Shown here: one piece after another, positions 10,310-21,156 of the stretch
Position numbering within the stretch: the stretch's first letter is position 1
Layout of the letters: each line of letters begins with the position of its first letter
Origin: Clostridium sp. Marseille-P2415
GTDB taxonomy: Bacteria; Bacillota; Clostridia; Lachnospirales; Lachnospiraceae
Direction of reading: 5' to 3'
Length of the DNA stretch: 64,000 nt
NCBI RefSeq assembly: GCF_900155545.1
Contig: NZ_LT732526.1
Coordinates: 2,311,639-2,375,638 of the forward strand
Notes under the pieces: model-generated
What the model saw: only the letters and a program-made list of their open reading frames with translations
What the model was told of the DNA's origin: nothing
The model's database searches: none
Made by a program: the position numbers and the translations under genes

Positions 10310-10338
10310 AGTTTAACAAATTTTACAGAGGTTGTCAA
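10310..10338 (-). promoter_or_regulatory. Promoter of guaB
   Basis: Read on the minus strand: TTGACA (10333-10338), 17 bases, TAAACT (10310-10315), about 70 bases before the guaB start. No guanine-type riboswitch fold was seen in the leader. Confidence 0.6.
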
Positions 10339-10411
10339 CGGACATTTTACCGATTTTTTCCGTCCTCCGTGGACACCCGGATACAGGTTTGCCATACCTC
10401 TCACACGTCTT

Positions 10412-11314
10412 CTACTTATCTTTATAATCCGGCACGTGCAAATCATGAATCCCGCAGATATAATCAATAAACAGCCCCGTCGCATGGTCCACTGCGGCAT
10501 TTTTCTTTGTAATGAGACAGACCTCCCAGGTAAAGGAGTCATCCGCAAACGTTACCGCGCAGGTATCGGGAATATTTTCGGAGATAAAGAGAACGCTGAC
10601 TCCGATTCCCTTGTTGCTGCCTGCCAGTTTCTGCACCAGAATCATCTCCATGGTCGTATGGTATATCTGAGGTCTGAATCCGGCTGCAATACAGCCTTTC
10701 ATAAAGTTGTGATACAGCTTAAAGTTTTCATTAACAATTATAAATTTCTGATCCTTAAGCTCAGAAAATTCAACCGCATCCTTTTGGCAGAGCGGGTTGG
10801 ACCGGTTGACAATCAGACACATCCGGTCCCGTTTTATCGTTTTATAATCAAAAAGGTCCGGGGCAACCGGGGCAATGGTAAATCCCACGGCTGCCTTTTC
10901 ACTTAACACGGCCTCTTCACATTCTTTATCCGGATATTCTTCTATTTTCAGTTGTATCCTGGGATGGTTTTTCTGAAATTCCGAGATCAGGTCAGGAGAC
11001 AATGCACTCATTACCCCAAAGGAAAACGCGGCCCGGACTTCTCCCTGTTCATTGTTTTTCATATTGTTCATGTCCTGCATGATCATATCAAACTCTTCCA
11101 GAACATGGCGGCTTTTCTTTTCAAGGTATTTTCCGTATTCGGTTAATGTAATTCCTGCATTGGTACGGTAAAACAGAGAAATTCCCAGTTCATTCTCTAA
11201 ATTTTTAATGGCTTTGCTAAGGGCCTGCTGGGTGACGAACAGCTTTCTGGCCGCCTTGGAAAAGCTGAGCTCCGTACAAATCTCTAAAAAAAACCGCAAT
11301 TGCTTGTTGTCCAT
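10412..11314 (-). CDS. LysR family transcriptional regulator
   Basis: 300 residues. N-terminal winged helix MDNKQLRFFLEICTELSFSKAARKLFVTQQALSK (standard LysR start, shown here in part), then a periplasmic-binding-protein-like effector domain from about residue 90. ATG 11314 is used because GGAGG lies upstream at normal distance; the longer frame would leave no ribosome site. It is divergent from the flavin oxidoreductase at 11504 with a 189-bp shared control region, the classic arrangement for a LysR regulator and its target. Confidence 0.9.
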   Translation of the reverse strand: MDNKQLRFFLEICTELSFSKAARKLFVTQQALSKAIKNLENELGISLFYRTNAGITLTEYGKYLEKKSRHVLEEFDMIMQDMNNMKNNEQGEVRAAFSFGVMSALSPDLISEFQKNHPRIQLKIEEYPDKECEEAVLSEKAAVGFTIAPVAPDLFDYKTIKRDRMCLIVNRSNPLCQKDAVEFSELKDQKFIIVNENFKLYHNFMKGCIAAGFRPQIYHTTMEMILVQKLAGSNKGIGVSVLFISENIPDTCAVTFADDSFTWEVCLITKKNAAVDHATGLFIDYICGIHDLHVPDYKDK

Positions 11315-11436
11315 GGCCTGCATCCTCCTTTCAAAAATACTTTTGATATTATTATAACAAAGCATATGGTAAATTTCCACTTTTTTCAGAAGTTATACCG
11401 CCCTCTTTTTGGGTTGTATGTACAAAAAATGGTTGT

Positions 11437-11466
11437 TTGCTTTTTGATTTCAACGTTGTTTATAAT
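11437..11466 (+). promoter_or_regulatory. Probable promoter of the flavin oxidoreductase gene
   Basis: TTGCTT (11437-11442), 18 bases, TATAAT (11461-11466), 38 bases before the ATG at 11504. It lies in the divergent region with the LysR gene; no clear T-N11-A palindrome could be chosen by eye. Confidence 0.5.
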
Positions 11467-11503
11467 CAATGTTAAGAAATTATCAATTAAGGAGGCTATT
11501 TCT

Positions 11504-13450
11504 ATGAAGAACTATCCACACGTATTTCAACCGCTCACGATCCGGGGCACCACCTTTAAAAACAGACTGCAGTATACGCCAATGGTCTGCTGTTTGTCAA
11601 CCTCTGACGGAGAAGTTACCAACGAGATGCTGCAGTTTGTAGGAACACAGGCGGAAACCGGAGTCGCTTACGTCACTCTTGGGGATACCCAGATTGATCA
11701 CGAAAGGGCCATGTGCTTTTATGGGGAGTTAAATGTTCTCCATGACAAATACATCACCGGCATGTCCCTGCTTCCGGAAGAGGTTCACCGCTACGGAGCC
11801 AAGCTCTCCATTGAGCTGGCCCACGCGGGCAGAGGCGGTGTCCCATCCATGAATGTAAAGCCCGGCTTCGCACCGTCTGACGTCCCCATTCCCGGCTGCA
11901 TGCAGGAGTTAAAGGTCATGGACCGGGCGGATATGGAATGGGTGATCAACCGTTTTGCCGAATGCGCTGCACGGGTAAAAAAGGCCGGCTTTGATATGAT
12001 CATGATTCACAGCGGGCACAACAATCTTCTTGGACAATTCCTTTCCCCGGAAAGCAACTTCCGGACCGATGAATATGGAGGAAGTCTGGAAAACCGCATG
12101 CGTTTCCCATTGGAAATTCTCCGCGCAGTCCGGCAGACGGCGGGAAAAGATATGGTGATCGAAATGCGGGTCAGCGGAGATGAAATGACCAGAAACGGCC
12201 TGCGCTTTCACGAATCCCTTGCCTATGTAAAAAGAGCTCAGGAATATATTGATATTGTGAATTTTTCCTGCGGAAATGTGTTTATGCCCGAAGGTGTGAA
12301 ATATTCGGTTCCCTTATATCTTCAGGAAAAAATGCAGAATGTAAAATTTGCCGAAGCGGCAAAAAAGGAATTGGACATCGCCGTTTCCGTCGTAGGGAAT
12401 ATCTTTACCCTGGAAGAGGCCGAGGAAATTATCTCCTCCGGAAAAGCCGATATTGTGGGCATGTGCCGTTCTTTCATGGCCGATCCTGAACTGATCCACA
12501 AATCTTTAGCCGGTAAAACAGAAGATATCCGCCCCTGCCTGCGCTGCATGGATGGATGCGGCCGGATTTTCCATGGACTTCCGGTCCGCTGCGCGGTTAA
12601 TCCTGTCAACGGAAGAGAATACCGTTATAAAACCATTCCGGAAGCCGGAGAGAAGAAAAAGGTCATGGTAATCGGCGGCGGTCCGGCAGGAATGACGGCA
12701 GCCCAGACCCTGGTCAAAAGGGGACACTCGGTTACCCTGTATGAGAAAACGGACCAACTTGGCGGCCTGCTCCATGACGGCGGTGCGGTAACCTTTAAGG
12801 ATCTGATGCGGGATTATACGAAATGGAGCATCCATACTACCATGAATTGCGGGGCAGCCATCAAACTTAATACCACGGTTGACATCAATCTGATTGAAAA
12901 AGAAAAACCGGACGCTGTCATAATTGCAACAGGATCCCGTTTTATTAAACCTGGCATCCCCGGAATTGAGGGCGAAAATGTAAAGATGCTGCGCAACGTG
13001 GAGAGAGAAAAAGAAGCCGTTGGGAAAAAAGTTGTTGTATGCGGCGGAGGCCTGTCCGGAGTGGAATGTGCAGTGTCCCTTGCAAGACAGGGAAAGGATG
13101 TAACCGTTATCGACATGATACCGGAGGAAGATTTCTGCAAGGATATGTTCTTCATCACCCGGATTGCTTTAATGGATGAAGTAAAGGAAAACGGCGTACA
13201 ATTATACGGAGACAGTAAAATTGTGCGATTTACAAATGAAGGCGTGGTAGTTCAGCTCAGAAACGGGAAAGAAAAAATCATTGCAGCCGATACCTGCATC
13301 ATCGCCATGGGACTTGCACCGGAAGATCATCTTGCAGCCGAAATCAGAGAGAAGCTATCCGTTCCGGCCTTTGTGGTAGGAGACTGCGGATGTGTGGGCA
13401 CGGTCCGAAGCGCAAACTTTGATGCATTTAATGTCGCTGTGGAGCTGTAG
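11504..13450 (+). CDS. NADH:flavin oxidoreductase, 2,4-dienoyl-CoA reductase/BaiH-like
   Basis: 648 residues. N-terminal old-yellow-enzyme barrel (FQPLTIRGTTFKNRLQYTPM, then HSGHNNLLGQFLSPESNFR), a four-cysteine [4Fe-4S] cluster CLRCMDGC...C near residues 344-360, then an FAD/NAD module with two dinucleotide motifs, VIGGGPAGMTAAQTL and VVCGGGLSGVECAVSLA. Domain order and length match clostridial enoate reductase, 2,4-dienoyl-CoA reductase and bile-acid BaiCD/BaiH enzymes, which reduce activated C=C bonds. No other bai or fatty-acid gene is adjacent, so the substrate is open. ATG 11504 follows AAGGAGG. Probably controlled by the divergent LysR regulator. Confidence 0.9.
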   Translation: MKNYPHVFQPLTIRGTTFKNRLQYTPMVCCLSTSDGEVTNEMLQFVGTQAETGVAYVTLGDTQIDHERAMCFYGELNVLHDKYITGMSLLPEEVHRYGAKLSIELAHAGRGGVPSMNVKPGFAPSDVPIPGCMQELKVMDRADMEWVINRFAECAARVKKAGFDMIMIHSGHNNLLGQFLSPESNFRTDEYGGSLENRMRFPLEILRAVRQTAGKDMVIEMRVSGDEMTRNGLRFHESLAYVKRAQEYIDIVNFSCGNVFMPEGVKYSVPLYLQEKMQNVKFAEAAKKELDIAVSVVGNIFTLEEAEEIISSGKADIVGMCRSFMADPELIHKSLAGKTEDIRPCLRCMDGCGRIFHGLPVRCAVNPVNGREYRYKTIPEAGEKKKVMVIGGGPAGMTAAQTLVKRGHSVTLYEKTDQLGGLLHDGGAVTFKDLMRDYTKWSIHTTMNCGAAIKLNTTVDINLIEKEKPDAVIIATGSRFIKPGIPGIEGENVKMLRNVEREKEAVGKKVVVCGGGLSGVECAVSLARQGKDVTVIDMIPEEDFCKDMFFITRIALMDEVKENGVQLYGDSKIVRFTNEGVVVQLRNGKEKIIAADTCIIAMGLAPEDHLAAEIREKLSVPAFVVGDCGCVGTVRSANFDAFNVAVEL

Positions 13451-13526
13451 GATAACCGCTGAGAAACGAACGGGAAGTCAAGAAGGCTGCTACACCAAGT
13501 AATTCTTCGAAGTCTTTTCGTCAGCA

Positions 13527-13570
13527 AAAAGGAGCCAGACAGTTTTATAACCGTCTGACTCCTTTTCTTT
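13527..13570. terminator. Bidirectional terminator
   Basis: AAAAGGAGCCAGACAG pairs with CCGTCTGACTCCTTTT (some G-U pairs), T-tracts on both strands. It separates the convergent oxidoreductase gene and the 13570-14079 gene. Confidence 0.8.
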
Positions 13571-14079
13571 TATACCTGCTGAACCACCTTACGCGGAGCT
13601 GTCATCTTCATACAATGAAGCAGCTTGTCGTTGGGCTCAAATAATATCTTGGTTGTCTCCGCACCGGACTGGCTGATCAGTGTATAGGTCTTTGCCCCCG
13701 GTACATGAGAAGAAAAATCCAGTATCTTCATGTTGCCTGTTTCGTGATCCCTGGCCTCTGTGGAATCGGTCGGGGCTACAATCTGTATCCCCTCCATAGA
13801 GCCTTCCCAGGCTTTCTTTCTCTTGCTTCTGCCGTAAATCCGGTCAATGGAAAGCGTATTGGTCACATACAGATATTCGAATTCCACTTCACTGTTGCGG
13901 AATACAAAGTATGTGGCAGCACCGGCGGCAAACAGGATGATCACTCCGAAGATTCCGAAAACCGGAGATATGGAAAGGAAAAATGCAATCACGCACAGGA
14001 TTCCCATCACGATTTTTAACAACATGGTATAGGCCGGAGACTTACGCTTCACAAGCCATTCTGCATACATTTCATTCAT
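13570..14079 (-). CDS. Small membrane protein, probably DUF6106 family
   Basis: 169 residues: a short basic N-terminus, two hydrophobic segments at about residues 19-38 and 42-60 (IVMGILCVIAFFLSIS, VIILFAAGAATYFVF), then a soluble beta-rich domain with DRIYGRSKRKKAWE and a C-terminal PNDKLLHCMKMTAPRKVVQ. It resembles a Lachnospiraceae family I recall as DUF6106; function unknown. It follows groEL by 28 bases on the same strand and may be read through from groESL, though no role in protein folding is implied. Confidence 0.7.
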   Translation of the reverse strand: MNEMYAEWLVKRKSPAYTMLLKIVMGILCVIAFFLSISPVFGIFGVIILFAAGAATYFVFRNSEVEFEYLYVTNTLSIDRIYGRSKRKKAWEGSMEGIQIVAPTDSTEARDHETGNMKILDFSSHVPGAKTYTLISQSGAETTKILFEPNDKLLHCMKMTAPRKVVQQV

Positions 14080-14107
14080 AGCGATACTGGATCCTTTCTT
14101 TTCAGGA

Positions 14108-15730
<1,623 letters not shown>

Positions 15731-15761
15731 TCATTCCTCCAGTTCTCTTCTAATAATTAAT

Positions 15762-15847
15762 GGGAAATTCGATTCGGCCCCGGGCCATCGAACGGCTGAT
15801 TTCCCGGATTCAGGCCGAACTCCGCCTGCTTTTATTAAGGAAATCAT
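15762..15847. repeat. Family-2 structured repeat inside the groES-groEL gap
   Basis: Third copy of the element seen at 8608-8783: GGGAAATTCGATTCGG, GGCCCCGGGCC core, ATCGAACGGCTGATTTCCC, then TTCAGGC and TTTATTAAGGAAATCAT. Here the outer arms GGGAAAT/ATTTCCC and the inner TTCGAT/ATCGAA give a nested stem with a GC-rich tip. It would be transcribed as part of the groESL mRNA. Confidence 0.8.
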
Positions 15848-15898
15848 ACCTGCGTATTATTTAAAAATTTCTGTTGTAATTTGGGTACCGCAGCTTAA

Positions 15899-16189
15899 TT
15901 ATCCAATCACTGCTAAAATATCATTCTGTTTCACGATAACAAACTTCTCATCGTCTTCCCCTGTTTCCACTTCTGTTCCTGAATATTTGGAGAAGATTAC
16001 CTTATCGCCCACTTTTACCTGCATGGAGACTTCCTTACCGTCTACCAGACCGCCAGGTCCTACTGCGATGACTTCTGCCTGCTGGGGCTTTTCTTTTGCC
16101 TGTCCCGGCAGAACAATACCGGACTTTGTTGTCTCCTCTGCAACCAATGGTTTTAACACAACTTTGTCAAATAATGGTACTAATTTCAT
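15899..16189 (-). CDS. groS: Co-chaperonin GroES
   Basis: 96 residues. Heptameric lid of the GroEL chamber. MKLVPLFDKVVLKPL at the start, the mobile loop around EETTKSGIVLPGQAKEKPQ, and KVGDKVIFSKYSGTEV towards the end. Start behind GAGGAGG. First gene of the groESL operon, under the CIRCE/sigma-A control region at 16268-16310. Confidence 0.97.
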   Translation of the reverse strand: MKLVPLFDKVVLKPLVAEETTKSGIVLPGQAKEKPQQAEVIAVGPGGLVDGKEVSMQVKVGDKVIFSKYSGTEVETGEDDEKFVIVKQNDILAVIG

Positions 16190-16267
16190 TGCAATTCCTC
16201 CTCTTAGCTTTCTGCTTCGTTCTTTCTTTTGGCCTTCCGAAAGAAGTTTTTTTTATTCACATACTAA

Positions 16268-16310
16268 GTTATATCACTCATTATTAGCACTGTCAATAGT
16301 TGAGTGCTAA
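16268..16310 (-). promoter_or_regulatory. groESL promoter with overlapping CIRCE operator
   Basis: On the minus strand TTGACA (16291-16296) and TATAAC (16268-16273) with a 17-base spacer. The HrcA operator TTAGCACTG-N9-GAGTGCTAA spans 16284-16310 and covers the -35 box; it differs from the consensus TTAGCACTC-N9-GAGTGCTAA by one base. HrcA repression is the known mode for this site. Confidence 0.9.
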
Positions 16311-16454
16311 CTTTATATTTTTTTTACAATTTTACCATATTTAAGCGTTTTTCCCCCTTTCTTACATAGTTTATAGAAATTTTCTTATTATATACCTTTA
16401 TTTTTTCGTTTGGAAGTATTACAATAGCTAAGAGAATGAAAGGAGTGTTTTCAT

Positions 16455-17111
16455 ATGGCAAAAAAAGGTAATGGTTTTGGGAAATTCGTGGCATTCGCCA
16501 CAATAGCCGGCGCTGTTGCCGCTGGCATCTCTTATTTTACGAAATACAAATCATTCCACAAAGAACTGGAAGAGAATTTCCATGATTTTGAGGATGACGG
16601 TAATGATGACATTTCCAAAATTGACAGCACGATGAACCGCAACTATGTTTCCTTACATGCCAATAAGGATGAATTTAAGACTGCGGCTTCCGATATGGCG
16701 GATGCAGCCAAGGATGCAGCAAATGCGGCTAAAAATCTGATGAAGGACGCAGCCAGTATTGTAACCGATACGGCAAAGGAGGCGGCTTCTGCCGTGGCGT
16801 ATACGGCAAAAGATATGTTTGACACCACGAAAGAGCAGGCAGATAATATTTTAGAAAATGAGGATATCACAGAGGATGGCGGTTTGGATTACGCTGCCGG
16901 GGCCGCAGACCATCTGGCGGAAAAAGCAGAAGATGCTGCGGAGGATGTGACTGACTTTATAAAAGAAACATCTGCCGATGTTGCCGGCGCCGCAAAAGAA
17001 GCGGCTGAGAATGTGGCTGATACCGCAAAGGAAGCCGCACAAAATGCCGGTAAGGCGATTAAGAATCTAGCCGATGAAACCACTACCATTGTGGAAGATG
17101 AACTGGAATAG
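16455..17111 (+). CDS. YtxH/LEA-like alanine-rich stress protein
   Basis: 218 residues. A short basic N-terminus and one hydrophobic stretch (FVAFATIAGAVAAGISYF, about residues 10-27) are followed by a long, very hydrophilic Ala/Lys/Asp/Glu helix with roughly 11-residue periodicity (DAAKDAANAAKNLMKDAA, TAKEAASAVAYTAKD, AGAAKEAAENVADTAKEAA). This combines a YtxH-like start with LEA-type repeats. Such proteins are linked to desiccation or general stress in other taxa; function here is inference. It lies divergently from groESL, ribosome site AAAGGAG, and ends at its own terminator. Confidence 0.8.
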   Translation: MAKKGNGFGKFVAFATIAGAVAAGISYFTKYKSFHKELEENFHDFEDDGNDDISKIDSTMNRNYVSLHANKDEFKTAASDMADAAKDAANAAKNLMKDAASIVTDTAKEAASAVAYTAKDMFDTTKEQADNILENEDITEDGGLDYAAGAADHLAEKAEDAAEDVTDFIKETSADVAGAAKEAAENVADTAKEAAQNAGKAIKNLADETTTIVEDELE

Positions 17112-17134
17112 CTGCTTATGGCAGAAAATCGGAT

Positions 17135-17172
17135 AAGCCGTTGTAAAGCGCTTTGCTTTACAGCGGCTTTTT
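17135..17172 (+). terminator. Terminator of the YtxH/LEA-like gene
   Basis: AAGCCGTTGTAAAGC pairs with GCTTTACAGCGGCTT (one G-U), then TTTT. Confidence 0.85.
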
Positions 17173-17186
17173 CGCTTTACAGGAAC

Positions 17187-17216
17187 AAAAGGCCATTGCA
17201 ATTCTCTGCAACAGCC
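17187..17216 (-). terminator. Terminator of the rhamnose operon
   Basis: On the minus strand GGCTGTTGCA pairs with TGCAATGGCC (two wobble pairs), followed by TTTTGTTCC, 14 bases past the rhaD stop. Confidence 0.7.
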
Positions 17217-17229
17217 CTTGGGTCATAAG

Positions 17230-18057
17230 TTATTTTTCATACAGGAATTTTTCCGGTAAAGTTACCTTAAAATCAACCGCTAAGTCACGGAAGTTCTGAG
17301 GCGTGATGGTCTGGAGCTTATCCGGACGGATGGAAAGAACCTTAACAAGAATTTCCGCAGACTTTTCCACCGTATGCATCAGGCCGAAGGTCAAGTCAAA
17401 ATCCTCTCCGGAGGCGAACAGGCCGTGATGAGCCCAGACAGCCACATCGTACTTCTTCATCAGCTCACTGGTCGCCACTGCGATATCACGTCCGCCCGGC
17501 ACCATCCAGCCAACGACACCCACGCCATCCGGGAAAACAACCGGGCATTCCGTAGCCATCTCCCATAATTCCCGTGTGAACACTTTATCCTCTAAGGGAA
17601 GAACAAAGGTAAGGGCGATCACATTGGCGGGATGGGCATGGTAAATCACCCTGTGCTTTCCGGCAGTAGCCTCTTTCTTTACCTCATGATTCATGAGATG
17701 GGATGGAAGCTCGCTGGTAGGGCGCCCGCCGTTTACCAGTCCCCAGCGGATCCTGTAATTTTCACCGTTTTCATCCACTTCAATGATGCAGGTATTGGCT
17801 GCCGGGTCCAGAATCACGTTGCGGAAATATTTCCCGCTGCCGGTCACCATAAAATACTCGCCTGCCAGTCCCTTCACGCTGGTGCCGATGGGCTGCCAGG
17901 GATTTTGATCCGTAAAGTCCTCTTTTACCGATTCCACCTCTTCCGGTTTGATGCGGTAGCTCAAATTGCCGCCGTTTCTCTCATGCCAGTTCTGATGGAA
18001 TCCATCGTCGCACATACGGATAAAGCCTTTTACAAATTCTGCATCTAAAATCTTCAT
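17230..18057 (-). CDS. rhaD: Rhamnulose-1-phosphate aldolase
   Basis: 275 residues. Class II aldolase that splits L-rhamnulose-1-phosphate into dihydroxyacetone phosphate and L-lactaldehyde. Seen: HERNGGNLSYR near the start, ITGSGKYFRN-type phosphate loop (MVTGSGKYFRNV), the zinc ligands in VIYHAHPANVIAL and VAVWAHHGLFASG. Length equals the E. coli enzyme. Last gene of rhaB-M-A-D, 13 bases after rhaA. Confidence 0.95.
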   Translation of the reverse strand: MKILDAEFVKGFIRMCDDGFHQNWHERNGGNLSYRIKPEEVESVKEDFTDQNPWQPIGTSVKGLAGEYFMVTGSGKYFRNVILDPAANTCIIEVDENGENYRIRWGLVNGGRPTSELPSHLMNHEVKKEATAGKHRVIYHAHPANVIALTFVLPLEDKVFTRELWEMATECPVVFPDGVGVVGWMVPGGRDIAVATSELMKKYDVAVWAHHGLFASGEDFDLTFGLMHTVEKSAEILVKVLSIRPDKLQTITPQNFRDLAVDFKVTLPEKFLYEK

Positions 18058-18070
18058 GTTCTTTTTCTCC

Positions 18071-19321
18071 TTATTTCCGGTTGATCAGCACTTCTTTTTC
18101 ATAGCTGCGTATCTCTTCAAACCAATCTTCTTTTGCAGGAACTCCGTTTATCTCGCAGAAATAGTTCCATACATCCCCAATGGGATACAGCTTAAGCTCT
18201 TCCTGAAGCATCATCTGTTCTGTGAAATTGCGTTCTTCCTGTAATTTTGCCAGCTTCCGGTCCGGAAGAAGAAGGGCATTTAACAGGGCTTTCTGCATGT
18301 TCCGCATTCCCACTACCCAGGCGCTTAAACGGTTGATGCTGGCATCAAAAAAGTCAAGAGCCAAAAGGACCCGGTCCGCCCCGCCCCGTATGATTTCTTT
18401 GGCAATCTCCTTTGTCTCATCATCGAATAATACCACATGATCACTGTCCCAGCGCACCGGCCTTGTCACATGAAGGGCAACCTTGTCAAAGAACAGAAGC
18501 ATGGAAGAAATCTTATCGGATACCACTTCCGTCGGATGGTAATGACCGCTGTCCAACAGACAAAGGATGTTATTCTTAGAAGCGTAATTCATATAGAATT
18601 CATGGGAGCCGACCGTACAGCTTTCCATGCCGATCCCAAATACCTTGGATTCTACGGCTACGAATACCTTGGTCCTATCGTAATCCATGGAAAGGATCTG
18701 GTCAAGGGAATCTTTTAACCGTGCCCTTGGCGACGTACGGTCTGCCGGAATATCCTTAAAGCCGTCGGGGATCCAGATGTTCATGGTACACGGTGTTCCC
18801 TGCTCCCGGGCAAAATACTCGGAAATGCGGATGCATGCCTTTACATGGTCGATCCAGAAGCTGCGGATTTCGGGGTCCTCGCTTGATAAAGTAGCATTCT
18901 CTGCCTTTGGATGGGAGAATAACGTAGGGTTAAAGTCGATGCCAATGCCTCTTTCCTTTGCAAATTCCACCCACTTTGTAAAATGCTTTGGCTCCAGCTT
19001 ATCCCGGTCTGCCCATTCCCCTTCTTCGAAAATGGCATAGCTGGCATGAAGGTTGATCCTGTGCTTTCCCGGAATCAGGCTTAAGGTCTTATCCATATCA
19101 TCCATCAGTTCCTTTGGATTTCTTGCACGGCCCGGATAATTACCGGTAGCCTGGATTCCGCCTGATAAAGCGCCGGCTCCGTCAAACCCGATCACATCAT
19201 CCCCCTGCCAGCAGTGCATGGAAATCGGAATGTTTTTCAGTGCCTCCACTGCCGCATCGGTATCAACGCCAATGGCCTTATATGCTTCTTTTGCTGCTTC
19301 ATATCTTTCCTTTATTGTCAT
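18071..19321 (-). CDS. rhaA: L-rhamnose isomerase
   Basis: 416 residues, the family's usual size. Converts L-rhamnose to L-rhamnulose. Seen: [14 protein letters not shown] near residue 33, [43 protein letters not shown] and [14 protein letters not shown], which hold the metal and substrate ligands. Ribosome site AAAAGGAG. Middle gene of the operon. Confidence 0.97.
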   Translation of the reverse strand: MTIKERYEAAKEAYKAIGVDTDAAVEALKNIPISMHCWQGDDVIGFDGAGALSGGIQATGNYPGRARNPKELMDDMDKTLSLIPGKHRINLHASYAIFEEGEWADRDKLEPKHFTKWVEFAKERGIGIDFNPTLFSHPKAENATLSSEDPEIRSFWIDHVKACIRISEYFAREQGTPCTMNIWIPDGFKDIPADRTSPRARLKDSLDQILSMDYDRTKVFVAVESKVFGIGMESCTVGSHEFYMNYASKNNILCLLDSGHYHPTEVVSDKISSMLLFFDKVALHVTRPVRWDSDHVVLFDDETKEIAKEIIRGGADRVLLALDFFDASINRLSAWVVGMRNMQKALLNALLLPDRKLAKLQEERNFTEQMMLQEELKLYPIGDVWNYFCEINGVPAKEDWFEEIRSYEKEVLINRK

Positions 19322-19351
19322 GGCTCTCTTCTCCTTTTATTTTAATTATGA

Positions 19352-19666
19352 TTAATCGAAATGAAATACAGGCTTTAAACCGACGGAAACAGGGCTGTTG
19401 TCCGGGTTGGTTTCCATAATATCCGCCATGAAATCCCACCATTTCCGGTTAATCGGCGTGTCTGCCGATTTCGCCCATTTTTCCTCGTCCTCAATCTCAA
19501 TGTAGCCGTAAAGTACATTGGTCTCTTCGTCTAAGAAAATGGAATAGTTATGCCCGCCGCATTCGTGGATCATGTCCTTCATTTCCGGCCAGAGCATGTT
19601 ATGCCTCTTTTCGTATTCCTCTGCCATTCCTTCATTTAAAAACATTTTAAATGATTTCCGTATCAT
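19352..19666 (-). CDS. rhaM: L-rhamnose mutarotase
   Basis: 104 residues. Interconverts alpha and beta anomers of L-rhamnose to feed the isomerase. The small ferredoxin-like fold shows EYEKRHNMLWPEMKDMIHECG (catalytic His in this stretch), YSIFLDEETNVLYGYIEIED and NRKWWDFMADIM. Lies between rhaB (18 bases) and rhaA (30 bases). Confidence 0.95.
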   Translation of the reverse strand: MIRKSFKMFLNEGMAEEYEKRHNMLWPEMKDMIHECGGHNYSIFLDEETNVLYGYIEIEDEEKWAKSADTPINRKWWDFMADIMETNPDNSPVSVGLKPVFHFD

Positions 19667-19684
19667 GTAAATCCCATCCTTTCA

Positions 19685-21124
19685 TTATGACTTATTCACC
19701 GGCTTATATTCCTTTATGGCAAAAGACCGGTAAACTGCTTCTCTCGCCGGTTTTAAACCGTCAAATTCTCCTGCTGCCAGCATCTGGGCCAGCAGATTTC
19801 CGATGGCTGTAGCTTCTCCCGGTCCGGCATAAACGGTCCGGCCCGTGCTGTCTGCCGTCAGCCGGTTCAAATATTCTGCATTGGAACCGCCTCCTACCAC
19901 ATGGATGGACGGATAGGTTTTTCCGGTAATGGCTTCCAGCTCCTTAACCGTGTCTCCATAACAGGCTGCAAGGCTGTTGTAAATGACCGCTGCAATCCGG
20001 CCTGCTGTTTCCGGTACTTCCTGCCCGGACTTCCGGCAGAAATCCTGTACCGCACCGGTCATGCTTTCCGGCGCAAGAAATACGCTGTCATTGCAGTCAA
20101 CGATGGATGCGATACGTTCTTCTGAAGCCATCTGGCAAAGCTCTGCAAAGGAGTAATTCTGTCCTGCTTTTGCAAGCTCCTTCTTTACGGACTGGATCAT
20201 CCACAGCCCCATGATATTTTTTAAATACCGGAAACGGTGATCATAACCGCCCTCATTGGTGAAATTCGCTTCCATGCTTTCCATGGAGCAATCCGCCTTA
20301 TGAAGCTCCGTTCCCATCAGGGACCAGGTTCCGGAGCTGATGTAAAGGATATCGCCCATGGATTCTTCCCCATCCGGAACCACGGGAACCGCCATGACGG
20401 CAGAACCGGTATCATGGGTTGCCGGAAGGACCACCCGGCAGGAAAATCCTACTTCCTCTTTTATTTCTTCTGTCAATTCCCCAACTGTTGTTCCCGGCAT
20501 GGAAAGTTCACCGAACAGCCTTTCAGGAAGGCCCAACAGCCGGATCAGTTCATAGTCCCAGCTTCCGGTTTCCGGATTCACCAGCTGCGTGGTCGTGGCA
20601 TTGGTGTATTCCTGCTTCTTTTCTCCGGTCAGCAGATAATGGAAATAGTCCGGGATCATCAGGAATGAGTCTGCTTTCTCAAAATATTCCGGATTCTTTT
20701 CCTTCACAGCCGTCAACTGGTAAATGGTGTTGAAAATCTGCTTCTGTATCCCGGTTCTTCCATATAAATCCTTCAGGGAAATGGTCTCGTATACTTTGTG
20801 ATCCATTCCCTTTGTCCTGTCATCCCGGTAGCCCACTGCATCCCCCAGCATCCGGTTGTCCTTATCCATAAGGACAAAATCCACAGCCCAGGTGTCAATC
20901 CCCATGCTGACCGGAAGCTTTCCAAGCTTTTTGCACTGCTTCATGCCCTCCTTGATCTCTGCAAATAAGGACTCCACATCCCAGCACAAATGCCCGTCTT
21001 TCCGCTTCATGCCATTGTCAAACCGGTAAATCTCCTGAAGGATCACCTTCCCTTCCCTAACGGTCCCAAGAATATGACGGCCGCTGGAGGCACCGATGTC
21101 TATGGCAAGATAATACTTTTCCAT
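19685..21124 (-). CDS. rhaB: Rhamnulokinase
   Basis: 479 residues, FGGY sugar kinase. Phosphorylates L-rhamnulose at O-1. Seen: AIDIGASSGRHILG at the N-terminus (ATP phosphate loop), GIDTWAVDFVLMD, PATHDTGSAVMAVP, ISSGTWSLMG and IHVVGGGSNAEYLNRLTAD. I start at ATG 21124 because it gives the standard N-terminus MEKYYLAIDIG behind GGGAG; a longer frame exists upstream. First gene of the operon; its leader contains three tandem palindromic units. No rhamnose transporter is present in the window. Confidence 0.93.
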   Translation of the reverse strand: MEKYYLAIDIGASSGRHILGTVREGKVILQEIYRFDNGMKRKDGHLCWDVESLFAEIKEGMKQCKKLGKLPVSMGIDTWAVDFVLMDKDNRMLGDAVGYRDDRTKGMDHKVYETISLKDLYGRTGIQKQIFNTIYQLTAVKEKNPEYFEKADSFLMIPDYFHYLLTGEKKQEYTNATTTQLVNPETGSWDYELIRLLGLPERLFGELSMPGTTVGELTEEIKEEVGFSCRVVLPATHDTGSAVMAVPVVPDGEESMGDILYISSGTWSLMGTELHKADCSMESMEANFTNEGGYDHRFRYLKNIMGLWMIQSVKKELAKAGQNYSFAELCQMASEERIASIVDCNDSVFLAPESMTGAVQDFCRKSGQEVPETAGRIAAVIYNSLAACYGDTVKELEAITGKTYPSIHVVGGGSNAEYLNRLTADSTGRTVYAGPGEATAIGNLLAQMLAAGEFDGLKPAREAVYRSFAIKEYKPVNKS

Positions 21125-21156
21125 ATAAACCACTCTCCCATTGCTTTCCTCATTAT

